Below, piece by piece: positions 1-11,835 of a stretch of DNA of 64,000 bases (position 1 is its first letter; each line of letters begins with the position of its first letter). This stretch comes from Delphinapterus leucas (taxonomy: Eukaryota; Chordata; Mammalia; Artiodactyla; Monodontidae). The notes under the pieces were generated by a model. The model was not told the origin of the DNA and did not search any database. It saw only the letters and a program-made list of their open reading frames with translations. Where the stretch lies: the NCBI RefSeq assembly GCF_002288925.2, contig NW_022098021.1, forward strand, positions 32,931,203 to 32,995,202, written 5' to 3'. Position numbers and translations under genes: made by a program.

Positions 1-185
1 ATTCCTACGTAAACCACCCACTCACTCTCTTGGCTGTCCCCTAGAAACCTCGAACTCAAAATATCCAAATTGAAATCATTTGCCATCTTCCCAGTCTGCT
101 TTTCCTATATTATATATCTGGTTGAATGGCACTAAAATCCAACAAAGAAGGAGAAGTCACCCTTGAGTCTTCCCTTTCAATGGCC
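1..185 (+). repeat. L2-like LINE fragment (old)
   Basis: The phrase near 50-110 about compounds such as 'aaatatccaaattgaaatcat' followed by 'cttcccagtctgctttt' resembles the L2 stretch that in better copies reads 'tccaaaactgaactc...ttccc'. It is heavily diverged. No open frame here is believable as a gene. Confidence 0.4.
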
Positions 186-419
186 TAGGGCTCTGGAGCC
201 CCATGTTCTTTAGGAGATGCCACCTCCACCATCAATGGAGCTGCCAGCGGAGGCCCCCAGGGATCCCCTTCAATATCTGTGCACAGACCCATAGAACTCC
301 TGTGCTCCTGGAAGGACATCTCACGATGATCTGCCCAGGTCATCCCACTCTTCCTCTCTGCCCTCATCTGCTGCCTCTCTCCACCTCACTCCCTCTGTGC
401 CAGAAATACTAGCCTTCTT

Positions 420-772
420 ATTTCCACCAGACCTTTCTTCCCCCAGATGTTCACATGACTCCCCACTTTCCTTCCCTCAGCTCTCTGCTGATACAAAAAT
501 CATCAGAAAGGCCATCCCTGTCCACCTGACATAAAATCAGCAACTCACTCCCCTGCTATCCTCTAGTGCCCTATCCTGCTTCATTTTTCATCACACCACT
601 TATACACACCTGACTTATACTTATTTGTCTGTTTGTTTACTGTACCTTTCCCATCAGAATGTACGTTTCCTGAGAGCAGAGTCTGTTTTATAAACTTTAT
701 ATCCTTATCACCTAGAAGTGTCTGACATTTAGTAGATGCATAGTAAATATTTGTTAAATAAATGAATGATTA
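420..772 (+). repeat. L2 LINE 3' end
   Basis: The segment carries the recognisable order of an L2 3' end. A 'cttatac...ttgtctgtttgtttactgt' stretch is followed by 'cctgagagcagagtctgtttt', then by 'catagtaaatatttgtta' and a terminal 'aaatgaatgat'. The order and orientation match the L2 consensus on the + strand, with typical old-repeat divergence. Confidence 0.75.
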
Positions 773-849
773 ATTCCTGTCACGTCTACTTTAACATGTA
801 TTGTCTCTATTAGTTTCCCCTTTCACACATTCTATAAATGTTGACTCAG

Positions 850-1295
850 GCCCTCGTCTGAGCCCTGCACAGGGCTGGTGTTCACCCATCTGCTGCTCCA
901 GACCTCACTCTCTCTGGCCTGGACTCTTGCAATTTTCCCCTCACTGGTCTCCTTGCTTGCAGTCAAGCCTCCCTTTTACCTGTTCATCATGCTGTTGCTA
1001 GATTATCTTTCCAACAGAGCTCAAATTGATAGTTTCTCTGTGAAAGCTTTTTCAATAATTTCAGGGGAATTGCTGGACCTTCCCTGTGTCCCAGTGTATC
1101 TTGTATATGTGGTTATCATGACACATATACCACAGCACTTTGCTACATGTATTTACACAACCATCACACTCTACTTGACTGCAAGCCCATTGAGGGCAGA
1201 TGCTGTCATTTATTTGTCCCTAAGTCTTATTCATCTTCACTACTTAACAGTGCCAGGGGTATCATGAAAGCTTGGTAAATATTTTTGAATAATAA
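850..1295 (+). repeat. L2 LINE fragments
   Basis: 'ggcctggactcttgcaat' followed by 'cactggtctccttgcttgca' (near 917-960) matches an internal L2 phrase. The end near 1185-1295 ('attgagggcagatgctgtc', then 'cttggtaaatatttttgaat') matches an L2 tail. A 129-codon frame at 878-1267 lies within this repeat and is treated as chance. Confidence 0.6.
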
Positions 1296-2389
1296 TATAA
1301 TTTTGAATAAGTGAAGTAATAGTGTATTCAATGAGTTATTTGCCTTTATGCCAGAGTCCAAAGCACTTATTCACAAATCACAGTGTGTTTGTCTAACTTT
1401 AGAAATGATGCTACCACACACCTCTATATAATAGGTAAAAAGCAGGTAGTGTTATCTCCCTCTAACAGAAGGAAGATTGGATTTATATCTGTTTTCTAGG
1501 ATTAGTTTGCACCCCAAACTGGATTGATAGCATCAAGTCCAGTGTGCAGATTATTAAATTAGATGTTAAGGGATTATCAAAGAAAAGTAGAAACATTCTC
1601 TGCCTTCAAGGATTATATTACTTCAAGGACAGGATGACATGCATAGAAAATACATGTTCATCAAACTCCTTTTAACAACCCTAAAAGTGGACCACCCAAA
1701 TATTAGGACAGAAAAAGGCCTCTTCCAGCCAAGCTGAAACTCCTTCAGCGGCAGATCAGCGTCTTTGTTCAGATGACAGCTGCCTACCTAGTGAGCAGAA
1801 CTCCAAGCAGGGAACAAGTTGCCTCTTCTAAGCCTGCAGTGCTCCCTAATGGCCAGCTGTCCAGGGCATGCCGCAGAATCACAGCATTCTGACCGTTCAA
1901 GTCTCAGCATCACTTCCACAATTCACCTGGAGGGATGAAGCAGCTGGAGCAGAATGCACAGGGAAATGACGATGAATTCCTAAAGACTATTCTACAATAG
2001 GTTATCTATCACTGACAAGCCAATAGGTAGATGCTTCCATTTTGAAGGAAGCTGCTAAAAGAAAAAAATAGACTAAGACCATGTTTCTAAAACTAAATCA
2101 AAACTACAGTTATTCAACTTCAAAATTGTGATATTCTGGTTTTCTGTGTAAAAAGAAAATGAGGCAGAAAAATAAAGTAATTTATAGGCACCTTTCATGT
2201 ATTTTGAACTGTTCTTTCAAACCCTGTCCCTCAATTAACCTCAAAACAATACTGCAAGGTAAATATTTCTAGCCCTATTTTTATAGAAGAATATATTGTG
2301 GGGAAAAAAGGTCCACATAAAAATATTAATGATTTCTTTCTCTCAGTATGGATCATGGTATTTTATTTTCTTCTATAGGTTATATTCTA
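1296..2389. other. Unassigned stretch with a weak L2/MIR-like patch
   Basis: I recognise no gene here. Near 2190-2300, 'aacctcaaaacaatactgca' followed by 'ccctatttttatagaagaa' resembles the reverse complement of a MIR/L2 tail. The remainder shows no recognisable element, long frame or RNA gene. Confidence 0.45.
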
Positions 2390-3360
2390 TTAGTCTCATT
2401 ATTTATTTTATGGCTTTCCCGAGCTTTGGCCAGGGGAGCTCCCTCAAGTGAACTCTTATGTCTTTTTCACATGCCCCCATAATTTTTGGGGCACTTCCTC
2501 ACTCTCTGGCACCACAATAGATACTTCAGGCTCCTCTTGCATTTTTCTTGCCTCAGTCCTAGAATCAGCCAAGAATATGCACGCTGCTTTTATTGCACAA
2601 TGGTTTAAAAACAAAACCAAGATCTGAGTGCCAGGTGGGCTCACTGCTGAGATGTCACTGTTTCTAGGCTCTTGTAGGGAAAAAAGATAAGAAGTACATG
2701 TGTGCCTAACACATACATTCCACACACACTCCTCTACCTCTCTCTCTCTCTCTAAATATATTAAAAACTGTGAATTCACACTGATACCTCTGATTCCAAA
2801 TCCCTAGCCTGCCTCATTTCTTTCTCCAGCAGTGAGAAACCAGACTCTCATTATCCACAACATATTTATTTATTTAATCAATTCTGGAAGGCATGTAAAG
2901 AAGTTATTGAATTGCTAACCAATACCTCAGTGAAAAACAAATTTAGTAACAATATTTACTATTGTTCAGTTCTTTGTAGTTAACCTTACAATACATAGTC
3001 CAAACACTGTTTTCCAAATTTTTGCTGTGTGTACTTTGAGTTTCCTCTACTCCCTGATTCATTTTAACTATTTATTGAGTATAACTTACATTTAGAATTA
3101 CCATGATGCCAAAAGTCAAAGCTTTAAAAAAAACAAAAACGTTACATCCAGAGCAGTGTCATTCTTCCCTCAGCCTTTCCTCTGTCCGCATTTTCCTATT
3201 CTTTCCATCTAGGCCCACCCACCTCCTTTAGGTGACCAAATTAATTAGTTCTGGTTTATGCTTCCTGTGTTTCTGTTTGCACGAATGAGATGATATGGGA
3301 ATATTTCTCACACTATATTACACATACTATGACACTCTTTTGCACCTGGCCTTTTCACTT
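2390..3360 (-). mobile_element. Ancient L1M LINE, minus strand (part 1)
   Basis: Phrases such as 'gctttggccaggggagctcc', 'cactctctggcaccacaa' and 'aaccaagatctgagtgcca' belong to the 3' part of ancient L1M elements read on the minus strand. Toward the end, 'acgaatgagatgatatgg' and 'ctggccttttcactt' continue into the sequence found again after 8600, so a younger L1 split this element. A CT-rich run lies near 2736-2753. An open frame at 2456-2779 on the minus strand spans this CT run and the L1M and is not regarded as a gene. Confidence 0.7.
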
Positions 3361-3376
3361 AAAAGTATATCCTGGA
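3361..3376. repeat. Target-site duplication, left copy of the + strand L1
   Basis: The sequence AAAAGTATATCCTGGA recurs at 8585-8600 as AAAAGTATATACTGGA, 15 of 16 bases identical. Joining the flanks across it restores a continuous ancient L1M sequence. Confidence 0.85.
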
Positions 3377-3457
3377 GATGGCAGGTAGCAGAAGCAAGAA
3401 GAACTACAATCCTGCAGCCTGTGGAACAAAAACCACATTCACAGAAAGATAGACAAG

Positions 3458-4363
3458 ATGAAAAGGCAGAGAGCTATGTACCAGATGAAGGAAAAAGATA
3501 AAACCCCAGAAAAACAACTAAATGAAGTGGAGATAGGCAACCTTCCAGAAAAAGAATTCATAATAAAGATAGTGAAGATGATCCAGGACCTTGGAAAAAG
3601 AATGGAGGCAAAGATTGAGAAGATGCAAGAAATGTTTAACAAAGACCTAGAAGAATTAAAGAACAAACAAACAGAGATGAACAATACAGTAAATTAAATG
3701 AAAACTACACTAGAAGGAACCAATAGCAGAATAACTGAGGCAGAAGAACGGATAAGTGACCTGGAAGACAGAATGGTGGAATTCACTGCTGCAGAACAGA
3801 ATAAAGAAAAAAGATTGAAAAGAAATGAAAACAGCCTAACAGACCTCTGGGACAACATTAAATGAAACAACATTTGCATTAGAGGGGTCCCAGAAGGAGA
3901 AGAGAGAGAAAAAGGACCCAAGAAAATATTTGAAGAGATTATAGTCAAAAGCTTCCCTAACATGGGAAAGGAAATAGCCACCCAAGTCCAGGAAGCACAG
4001 AGAGTCCCATACAGGATAAACTCAAGGAGAAACATGCCGAGACACATAGTAATCAAATTGGCAAAAATTAAAGACAAAGAAAAATTATGGAAAACAACAA
4101 GGGAAAAATGACAAATAACATACAAGGGAACACCCATAAGGTTTACAGCTGATTTATCAGCAGAAACTCTACAAGCCAGAAGGGAGTGGCATGATATACT
4201 TAAAGTGATGAAAGGGAAGAACGTACAACCAAGATTACTCTACCCAACAAGGATCTCATTCAGATTCGATGGAGAAATCAAAAGCTTTACAGACAAGCAA
4301 AAGCTAAGAGAATTCAGCACCACCAAACCAGCTCTACAACAAATGCTAAAGGAACTTTTCTAA
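3458..4363 (+). pseudogene. L1 ORF1 (RNA-binding chaperone) remnant
   Basis: L1 ORF1p is a trimeric coiled-coil RNA-binding protein that coats L1 RNA. The frame from the ATG at 3458 to the TAA at 4361-4363 is 302 codons, the usual length for the family, with no net frameshift. Three in-frame stops break it: TAA at 3695, TGA at 3863 and TGA at 4109. The N-terminal third is rich in Glu, Lys and Gln heptad-like sequence (coiled coil), followed by the RRM-like and C-terminal domains (RIRGVPEG-type motif, here CIRGVPEGEE; later MKGKNVQPRLLYP). It is not functional. Confidence 0.9.
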
Positions 4364-4421
4364 GTAGGAAACACAAGAGAAGAAAAGGACCTACAAAAAC
4401 AAACCCAAAACAATTAAGAAA

Positions 4422-7400
4422 ATGGTCATAGGAACATACATATAAATAATTACCTTAAAAGTGAATGGATTAAATGCTCCAGCCAAAAGACAGAGGCTTG
4501 CTGAATGGATACAAAAACAAGACCCATATATATGCTGTCTACAAGAGACCCACTTCAGACCTAGGTACACATACAGACTGAAAGTGAGGGGATGGAAAAA
4601 GATAGTTCATGCGAATGGAGATCTAAAGAAAGCTGGAGCAGCAATACTCATATTAGATAAAATAGACTTTAAAATAAAGAATGTTACAAGAGACAAGGAA
4701 GGACACTACATAATGATCAAGGAATCAATCCAAGAAGAAGATATAACAATTGTAAATACATATGCACCCAACATAGGAGCACCTCAACGCATAAGGCAAC
4801 TGCTAACAGCTCTAAAAGAGGAAATCGACAGTGACACAATAATAGTGAGGGACTTTAACACCTCACTTACACCAATTGACAGATCATCCAAACATAATAT
4901 TAATAAGGAAACACAAGCTTTAAATGACACAATAGATAAGATAGATTTAATTGATATTTACAGGACATTCCATCCAAAAACAGCAGATTAAACTTTCTTG
5001 TCAAGTGCTCATGGAACATTCTCCAGGATAGATCACATCTTGGGTCACACATCAAGCCTCAGTAAATTTAAGACAATTGAAATCATATCAAGCATCTTTT
5101 CTGACCACAATGCTATGAGATTATAAATGAATTACAGGGAGAAAAATGTAAAAAACACAAACACATGGAGGCTAAACAATACATTACTAAATAACCAAGA
5201 GATCACTGAAGAAATCAAAGAAGAAATCAAAAAATACCTAGTGACAAATGACGATGAAAACATGAAGATCCAAAACCTATGGGATGCAGCAAAAGCAGTT
5301 CTAAGAGGGAAGTCTATAGCTATACAAGCCTACCTCAAGAAATAAGAAAAATCTCAGATAAACAATCTAACCTTATACCTAAGGAACTAGAGAAAGAAGA
5401 ACAGACAAAATACAAAGTTAGGAGAAGGAAAGAAATCATAAAGCTCAGAGCAGAAATAAATGAAATAGAAACAAAGAAAACAATTGCAAACATCAATAAA
5501 ACTAAAAGCTGGTTCTTTGAGAAGATAAACAAAATTGATAAACCATTAGCCAGACTCATCAAGAGAAAAGAGTGAGAGGACTCAAATCAATAAAATTAGA
5601 AGTGAAAAAGGAGAAGTTACAACAGACACCACAGAAATACAAAGCATCCTAAGAGACTACTACAAGCAACTCTATGTCAATAAAATGGACAACCTGGAAG
5701 AAATGGACAAACTCTCAGAAGTGCACAACCTTCTGAGACTGAACCAGGAAGAAATAGAAAATATGAACAGACAAATCACAAGTAATGAAATTGAGAGGGG
5801 TGGGATAGGGAGGGTGGGAGGGAGGGAGAGGCAAGAGGGAAGAGATATGGGAACATATGTATGTGTATAACTGATTCACTTTGTTAAAAAGCAGAAAGTA
5901 ACACGCCATTGTAAAGCAATTATACTCCAATAAAGATGTTAAAAAAAAAATCTTCCAACAAATAAAAGCCCAGGACCAGATGGCTTCACAGGTGAGTTCT
6001 ATCAAACATTTAGAGAAGAGCTAACACCCATCCTTCTCACACTCTTCCAAAAAATTGTGGAGGAAGGAACACTCTCAAATTCATTCTATGAGGCCATCAC
6101 CCTGATACCAAAACCAGACAAAGATACTACAGAAAAAGGAAATTATAGATCAATATCACTGATCAATATAGATGCAAAAATCCTCAACAAAATACTAGCA
6201 AACAGAATCCAACAACACATTCAAAGGATTATACACCATGATCAAGTGGGATTTATCCCAGGGATGCAAGGATTCTTCAATATACGCAAATCAATTAATG
6301 TGATATACCTATTAAAAAATTGAAGAATAAAAACCATATGATCATCTCAATAGATGCAGAAAAATCTTTTGAAAATATTCAACACCTATTTATGATAAAA
6401 ATTCTCCAAACAGTGAGCATAGAGGGAACCTACCTCAACATAATAAGGCCATATATGACAAACCCACAGCAAACATCATTCTCAATGGCAAAAAACTGAA
6501 AGCATTTCCTCTAAGATCAAGAACAAGATAAGGATGTCCACTCTCACCAGTATTATTCAGCATAGTTTTGGAAGTTTTAGCCACAGCAATCAGAGAAGAA
6601 AAAGAAATAAAAGGAATACAAATTGGAAAAGAAGAAGTAAAACTGTCACTGTTTACAGATGACATGATACTATACATAGAGAATCCTAAAGATGCCACCA
6701 GAAAACTATGAGAGCTAATCGATGAATTTGGTAAAGTTGCAGGATACAAAATTAATTCACAGAAATCTTTTTTATTCCTATACACTAATGATGAAAAATC
6801 TCACAGAGAAATTAAGGAGACACTCCCATTTACCATTGTAACAAAAAGAATAAAATATCTAGGAATAAACTTACCTAGGGAGACAAAAGACCTGTATGCA
6901 GAAAACTGTAAGACACTGTTGAAAGAAATTACAGATGGTAACAACAGATGGAGAGATATACCATGTTCTTGGATTGAAACAATCAATATTGTGAAAATGA
7001 CTATACTACCCAAAGCAATCTACAGATTCAATGTAATCCCTATCAAATCACCAATGGCATTTTTTACAGAACTAGAACAAAAAATCTTAAAATTTGTATG
7101 GAGACACAAAAGACCCTGAATGGCCAAAGCAGCCTTGAGGGAAAAAATGGAGCTGGAGGAATCAGACTCCCTGACTTCAGACTATACTACAAAGCTACAG
7201 TAATTAAGATAATATGGTACTGGAACAAAAACAGAAATATAAATCAATGGAACAGAATAGAAAGCCCAGGGATACACCCACGCACCTATGGTCAACTCAT
7301 CTATGACAAAGGAGGCAAGGATATACAATGGAGAAAAGACAGTCTCTTCAATAAGTGGTGCTGGGAAAACTGGACAGCTACATGTAAAAGAATGAAATTA

Positions 7401-8367
7401 GAACACTCCTTAACACTATACACAAAAATAAGCTCAAAATGGATTAGAGACCTAAATGTAAGACCGGACACCATAAAACTGTTAGAGAAAAACATAGGAA
7501 GAACACTCTTTGACATAAATCACAGCCAGATCCTTTTTGATCCACGTCCTAGAGTAATGGAAATAAAAACAAAAATAAACAAATGGGTCTCAATGAAACT
7601 TGAAAGCTTTTGCAAAGCAAAGGAAACTACACACAAGACAAAAATACAACCCTTAGAATGGGAAAAAGTATTTGCAAACAAATCAACAGACAAAATCTCC
7701 AAAATATGTAAACAGCTCTGGAGCTGAATATTAAAAAAACAAACAACCCAATCCAAAATGAGCTGAAAACCTTTATAGACATTTCTCCAAAGAGGATATA
7801 CAAATGGCCAAGAAGTACATGAAAAGCTGCTCAACATCACTAATTATTAGAGAAATGCAAATCAAAAGTACCATGAGGTATCACCTCACACCAGTTAGAA
7901 TGGCCATCATCAAAAAATCTACAAACAATAAATGCTGGAGAGGGTGTGGAGAAAAGTGAACCCTCTTGCAGTGTTGGTGGGAATATAAATTGATACAGCC
8001 ACTATGGAGAACAGTATGGAGGTTCCTGAAAAAACTAAAAATAGAATTACCATATGACCCAGCAATCCCACTACTGGGCATATACCCAGAGGGAACCATA
8101 ATTCAAAAAGACACATGCACCTCAATGTTCATTGCAGTACTGTTTACAATAGCCAGGTCATGGAAGCAACCTAAATGCCCATAGACAGAGGAATGGATGA
8201 AGAAGATGTGGTATATTTATATAATGGAATATTACTCAGCCATAAAAAGGAACGAAATTGGGTCGTTTGTAGAGACGTGGATGAATCTAGAGATTGTCAT
8301 ACAGAGTGAAGTAAGTCACAAAGAGAAAAACAAATATCGCATATTAAAGCATATATGTGGAACCTAG
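4422..8367 (+). pseudogene. L1 ORF2 (endonuclease-reverse transcriptase) remnant
   Basis: ORF2p nicks target DNA and reverse-transcribes L1 RNA. The frame starts at the ATG at 4422 and ends at the TAG near 8365. Visible parts, in order, are the AP-endonuclease-like domain (CCLQETHF near 4533, RDFNTSL near 4847, SDHNAM near 5101), the reverse transcriptase ([17 protein letters not shown], and the active-site block LFTDDM near 6649), and the C-terminal Cys/Trp-rich region ([13 protein letters not shown], then IPLLGIYPE). It has stops at 4443, 4989, 5124, 5343, 6321 and 7117, several frame changes, and a nested L1 tail at 5795-5950. The reverse-transcriptase FADD block reads FTDD. Confidence 0.9.
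5795..5950 (+). mobile_element. Nested short L1 3' tail inside L1 ORF2
   Basis: About 155 bases of an L1 3' UTR, from 'gaggggtgggataggg' to 'ctccaataaagatgtt' plus a poly(A) run, sit inside the ORF2 of the surrounding L1. The host sequence on either side ('agtaatgaaattga' and 'aaaaatcttccaac') is contiguous in the second L1 copy except for about 10 bases. The tail is of a different 3' UTR lineage from its host. No target-site duplication is visible. Confidence 0.9.
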
Positions 8368-8600
8368 AAAAATGGTCGAGATAAACCAGTTTGCAGGGCA
8401 AAAACTGAGACACAGATGTAGAGAACAAACGTATGGACACCAAGGGGGAAAAGCAGCGGCAGGTGGTGGTGGTGGTGTGATGAGTTGGGAGATTGGGATT
8501 GACATGTATACACTGATGTGTATAAAATGGATGACCTAATAAGAACCTGCTCTATAAAAAAATAAATAAACTTAAATTTAAAAAAAAAGTATATACTGGA

Positions 8601-9560
8601 AATTAATCCATTTCAGTCAATAAAGATCCTCCTCATTTTTTTTTTTTTACAGCTGCATAGTACTTCACTGTGTGGCTATACCATACTTATTCAACCACCC
8701 TTTGGTGTGTGGGCACATAAGTTGTTTCAAATATTTTGCAGTTAAAAATAATGCTGAAGTTAATAGCTGTGTGAGTATACTTTTTCATATTATTGGAGAT
8801 ATATCATCAAGATAAATTCCTAGACGTGGGATTATCAGGTCAAAAAGTAAGCATATATATGATTTTGTTAGAAATTGCCAAATTCCCCCAAAATGGTTGT
8901 ACTAGTTTAATTTCTCCCAGCAATGTATGAGAGTTCCTATTTCTCCATAGCTAGGCCAACAGAATATGTTGTCATACTTTTTTTTTTTAATTTATTTTTT
9001 TTTGTCATATTTCTAATTTAATTTTATTTTTTGGTCATACTTTTTTTTTTTTTTTTTTTTTTGTGGTACGTGGGCCTCTCACTGTTGTGGCCTCTCCCAT
9101 TGCGGAGCACAGGCTCTGGACGCGCAGGTTCAGCAGCCATGGCTCACGGGCCCAGCCGCTCCGTGGCATGTGGGATCTTCCCGGGCCAGGGCACGAACCC
9201 GTGTCCCCTGCATCAGCAGGCGGACTCTCAACCACTGCGCCACCAGGGAAGCCCGGTCATACTTTTTAATATCACCAATTACATAAGTGAGAACTTGTAT
9301 CTCAAGTGCTGTTTTAATTTGAATTTCTCTAATTATGAGTAAAACACTTAATTAATTAATATTTATAATATCATTATATTTTTATTGAACTTATTTTCAT
9401 ATACTATGAACCATTTTTATATCTTTTTGGTGAATTGTGTTTGTGTCTTTTCTCCATTTTTCTACAAAGTTCTTAGTCCTTTATTCCTCAATTTTCAAAG
9501 GGGAAATTTAGGCTTCTTTCTATAGGTGTGTCATTTGAAATTCTGTACACATTCTGATGC
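8601..9560 (-). mobile_element. Ancient L1M LINE, minus strand (part 2), split by a SINE
   Basis: This is the continuation of the element at 2390-3360. Recognisable L1M phrases include 'acagctgcatagtacttca', 'gataaattcctagacgtggg' and 'agcaatgtatgagagttcct'. A CHR SINE is inserted at about 9046-9254. Confidence 0.75.
9046..9254 (-). mobile_element. CHR-type SINE (short variant)
   Basis: A tRNA-derived SINE lies on the minus strand: poly(T) at the left and the head 'ccaccagggaagccc' at the right. It is flanked by a perfect 13-bp target-site duplication GGTCATACTTTTT at 9033-9045 and 9255-9267. Chance open frames on both strands run through it. Confidence 0.95.
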
Positions 9561-10790
9561 TTATGTGATAAACTATCATTTATCTTATATAGTTTTATTT
9601 AACTTATATAATCCATATTTTCCCTTAGAAGGAATTTAGAGCAGCACTTTGCATATTTTTTTGTAGTTATACTGTTTGCATTTTACAAACACATTTTGAT
9701 CACAATGTGGCTAAATGACAACAGCAGAATCAAAGAAACAAATTCATGCACGACTCCCTCATGCAACGCCTTCATGAGATATTTACTTAGTGAGAACAAA
9801 CGAAAAATTATTTTTAAAGAAGAAGGTATATCAACTTGTCCATTCTATAATTCTGACACTCATTCTTATAAAAAGCAGGAGAAAGCCTCAGAAATCATTG
9901 CACTCAAGGTAATAAATAAAATAAGTGGAAAACATGAAGCAATGGTGAAAAGTACCAAAATGGAGAAGTACGTAGAGATTAAACAGCTTTACTAAGATCG
10001 CGTACAGAGTCAAAGACTGAGCTGTGAAAATTCTGGTTACTATTTAAAAGGTTTCATTTAATATTCTTATTAGTTTTATGAGAGAATAAATAAAGAATTT
10101 ATTAAACTTTGCAGATTGTACTAAATGAGATGTTTTCAACATAGGAAAGAATAGAAACATGGTACATATGGAACTAACAAGGTTAGAAACGTGTGGGTAA
10201 ACAATCATGACGTGATTAATCTTGGGAAAACACCAACTAATGTTCATTGTGGGAAAACATTAGTATTTCAAGTGTAAAGAAATCCAAGTGGATAAAATTC
10301 TACAGGGTTTGGGAGTGACAAACAGACCTATTAATAACTAATACCGTAAAATCACAGATATTTAAGTTGAAGAAGCTTGAGAAATAAATGAATAATAATA
10401 ATTAACTGCATTAAGGAGCATTCATCACCTACACAAACAGCTCACAAGTTGTGCCTGGTCAATTCAGTCAACATGTTTTGTTGGGTCCATTATATTTTTT
10501 AGAAAACTGCATTTGAATTCACTTAGGTCCTGCCACTCATTCCTTCTTGTTTACATTTGGCAAATTTTACCCATTTACTTATCTCCTTGTCCCCTTGTAA
10601 GCACTTGTGTTCATTAAGTCTTTTGTGTACTACAATATCCCTCCCCTCTTTTTAATGCAGTTTATTTCTTGAAGAAACTTGGGTAGAATGTGCCACTTTC
10701 TGGATTTGGCTGATTGCATCATTGTTGTACCATTTTAACTTGATCTTATATCCACTGTATTTCCTGAAAATTGTAAGATAGATCTGGAGC
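9561..10790. other. Unassigned AT-rich stretch
   Basis: No gene or clear repeat is recognised. A 99-codon frame at 9696-9995 has no recognisable domain, a composition matching the surrounding AT-rich DNA, and no splice or promoter context; I treat it as chance. Confidence 0.4.
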
Positions 10791-10795
10791 AGGGG

Positions 10796-10975
10796 TTGGC
10801 AAACTTCTGGAAAGGGCCAGATAGTAAACATTTTAGGCTTTATGGGCTACAAAGCTCTGTCACACTACTCGACTCTGCCACTGTAGGGAAAAAGCAGCAG
10901 TAGACAATGTTTAAATGAATGAGCATGGCTGTGTTTCAATACAACTTAAATTTACAAAAACCAGTAATACAGTGT
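10796..10975 (+). mobile_element. Non-autonomous hAT-type DNA transposon fragment
   Basis: It starts with 'caggggttggcaaacttctg', followed by 'aaagggccagatagtaaac', 'ttttaggctttatgggct' and 'gagcatggctgtgtttcaat'. This is a well-known mammalian MER-type element. The right-hand terminal repeat is missing, so the copy is truncated. I am sure of the repeat, less sure of the exact family name. Confidence 0.7.
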
Positions 10976-11437
10976 CAGTTGGGGTAGAAGGAGTAACAAG
11001 ACCTGGAGATGAGTGAGAACGTGTGTTTCTTCCTTTCAAATTTCAATCTGTCCCGAATCTTTTTGGCGAGTCCCCATTGGATTGGAAATTCTTTCTCCTC
11101 AGTCACTCCTCCCATCATCAGTAGTAAGTCTGGCCGAGTGTTCCTGGTCATTCAGGTAACAGGCTTCTGCTTTTCTCCCCAATTTCACTGCTGTCAAAGG
11201 CTCAGTTCTCCCAAAGAGCTGATCTCCTCAGGATCCCAACTTCTATGGAGGTAGTGTTTGTCTCTCTTCTATTTTTGTTCTTCTGAAGAGATCTCAAGCC
11301 TACAGGTCTCTCTTAGGATTTAGACAGCACTGTCCCTAGGATATGGCAAAGCCAGGAACATCTCTGATTCCAGTCACTCATGGGGTCAGTGCTGCTTCAG
11401 AGGCCACATCACTAGGGTAATGTGTGGAGAAATGAAA
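10976..11437. other. Unassigned stretch
   Basis: I recognise neither a repeat nor a gene. An 81-codon frame at 11009-11254 lacks any recognisable domain. Confidence 0.4.
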
Positions 11438-11453
11438 AAGGATCCACCAGATA

Positions 11454-11835
11454 GGGCTTCCCTGGTGGTGCAGTGGGAGAGAGCAAGGGATATGCCTGCC
11501 AATGCAAGGGACACGGGTTCGAGCCCTGGTCCAGGAGGACCCCACATGCCACGGAGCAACTAGGCCCGTGTGCTATAACTACTGAACCTGTGCTCTAGAG
11601 CCTGCGAGCCACAACTACTGGACCCACGTGCCACAACTACTGAAGCCCATGCGCCTAGAGCCTGTGCTCCTCAACAAGAGAAGCCACCGCAATGAGAAGT
11701 CAGCGCACCGTAACCAAGAGTAGCTCCCGCTCGCTGCAACTGGAGAAAGCCCGCACAGCAACGAAGACCCAACGCAGCCATAACTAACTAACTAACTAAA
11801 TAACTAAATAACTAACTAAATAAATAAATAAATTT
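11454..11835 (+). mobile_element. CHR-type SINE (long variant)
   Basis: The head 'gggcttccctggtggtgcag', a B-box-like 'cgggttcgagccc', and three copies of a module containing 'aactactg' are followed by a (TAAC/TAAA)n tail at about 11780-11835. A 16-bp duplication with one mismatch, AAG(G/A)ATCCACCAGATA, flanks it at 11438-11453 and 11836-11851. Confidence 0.95.

Larger units (their letters stand above)
3377..8584 (+). mobile_element. L1 LINE, 5'-truncated, cetartiodactyl type
   Basis: This is one L1 copy running from just upstream of ORF1, through ORF1 and ORF2, to a 3' UTR and A-rich tail near 8556-8588. Most of the 5' UTR is missing: only about 80 bases precede the ORF1 start, typical of incomplete reverse transcription. 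It is bounded by a 16-bp target-site duplication and sits inside an older minus-strand L1M. Its 3' UTR ('accaagggggaaaagcagcg', 'cctaataagaacctgctcta') is of the same lineage as the minus-strand copy at 42236-48139. It is dead: both reading frames contain stops, and another L1 tail interrupts ORF2. Confidence 0.95.

Noticed and set aside
878..1267. 129-codon + strand frame
   Set aside because: It lies in L2-derived sequence, has no recognisable domain and ends in the L2 tail.
2456..2779. 107-codon minus-strand frame
   Set aside because: It begins in a CT/GA simple repeat and runs through ancient L1M sequence.
9046..9254. Possible tRNA gene, because of the B-box-like GGTTCGA in SINEs
   Set aside because: The SINE heads derive from a tRNA but do not form a complete cloverleaf, and they have SINE bodies, tails and target-site duplications.
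9031..9342. 103-codon frame and overlapping frames
   Set aside because: All are translations of a CHR SINE and its poly(T); the same peptide appears in other SINE copies.
11780..11835. Possible CRISPR-like or satellite array (TAAC/TAAA units)
   Set aside because: It is the simple-repeat tail of a SINE; the units are 4 bases and there are no spacers.
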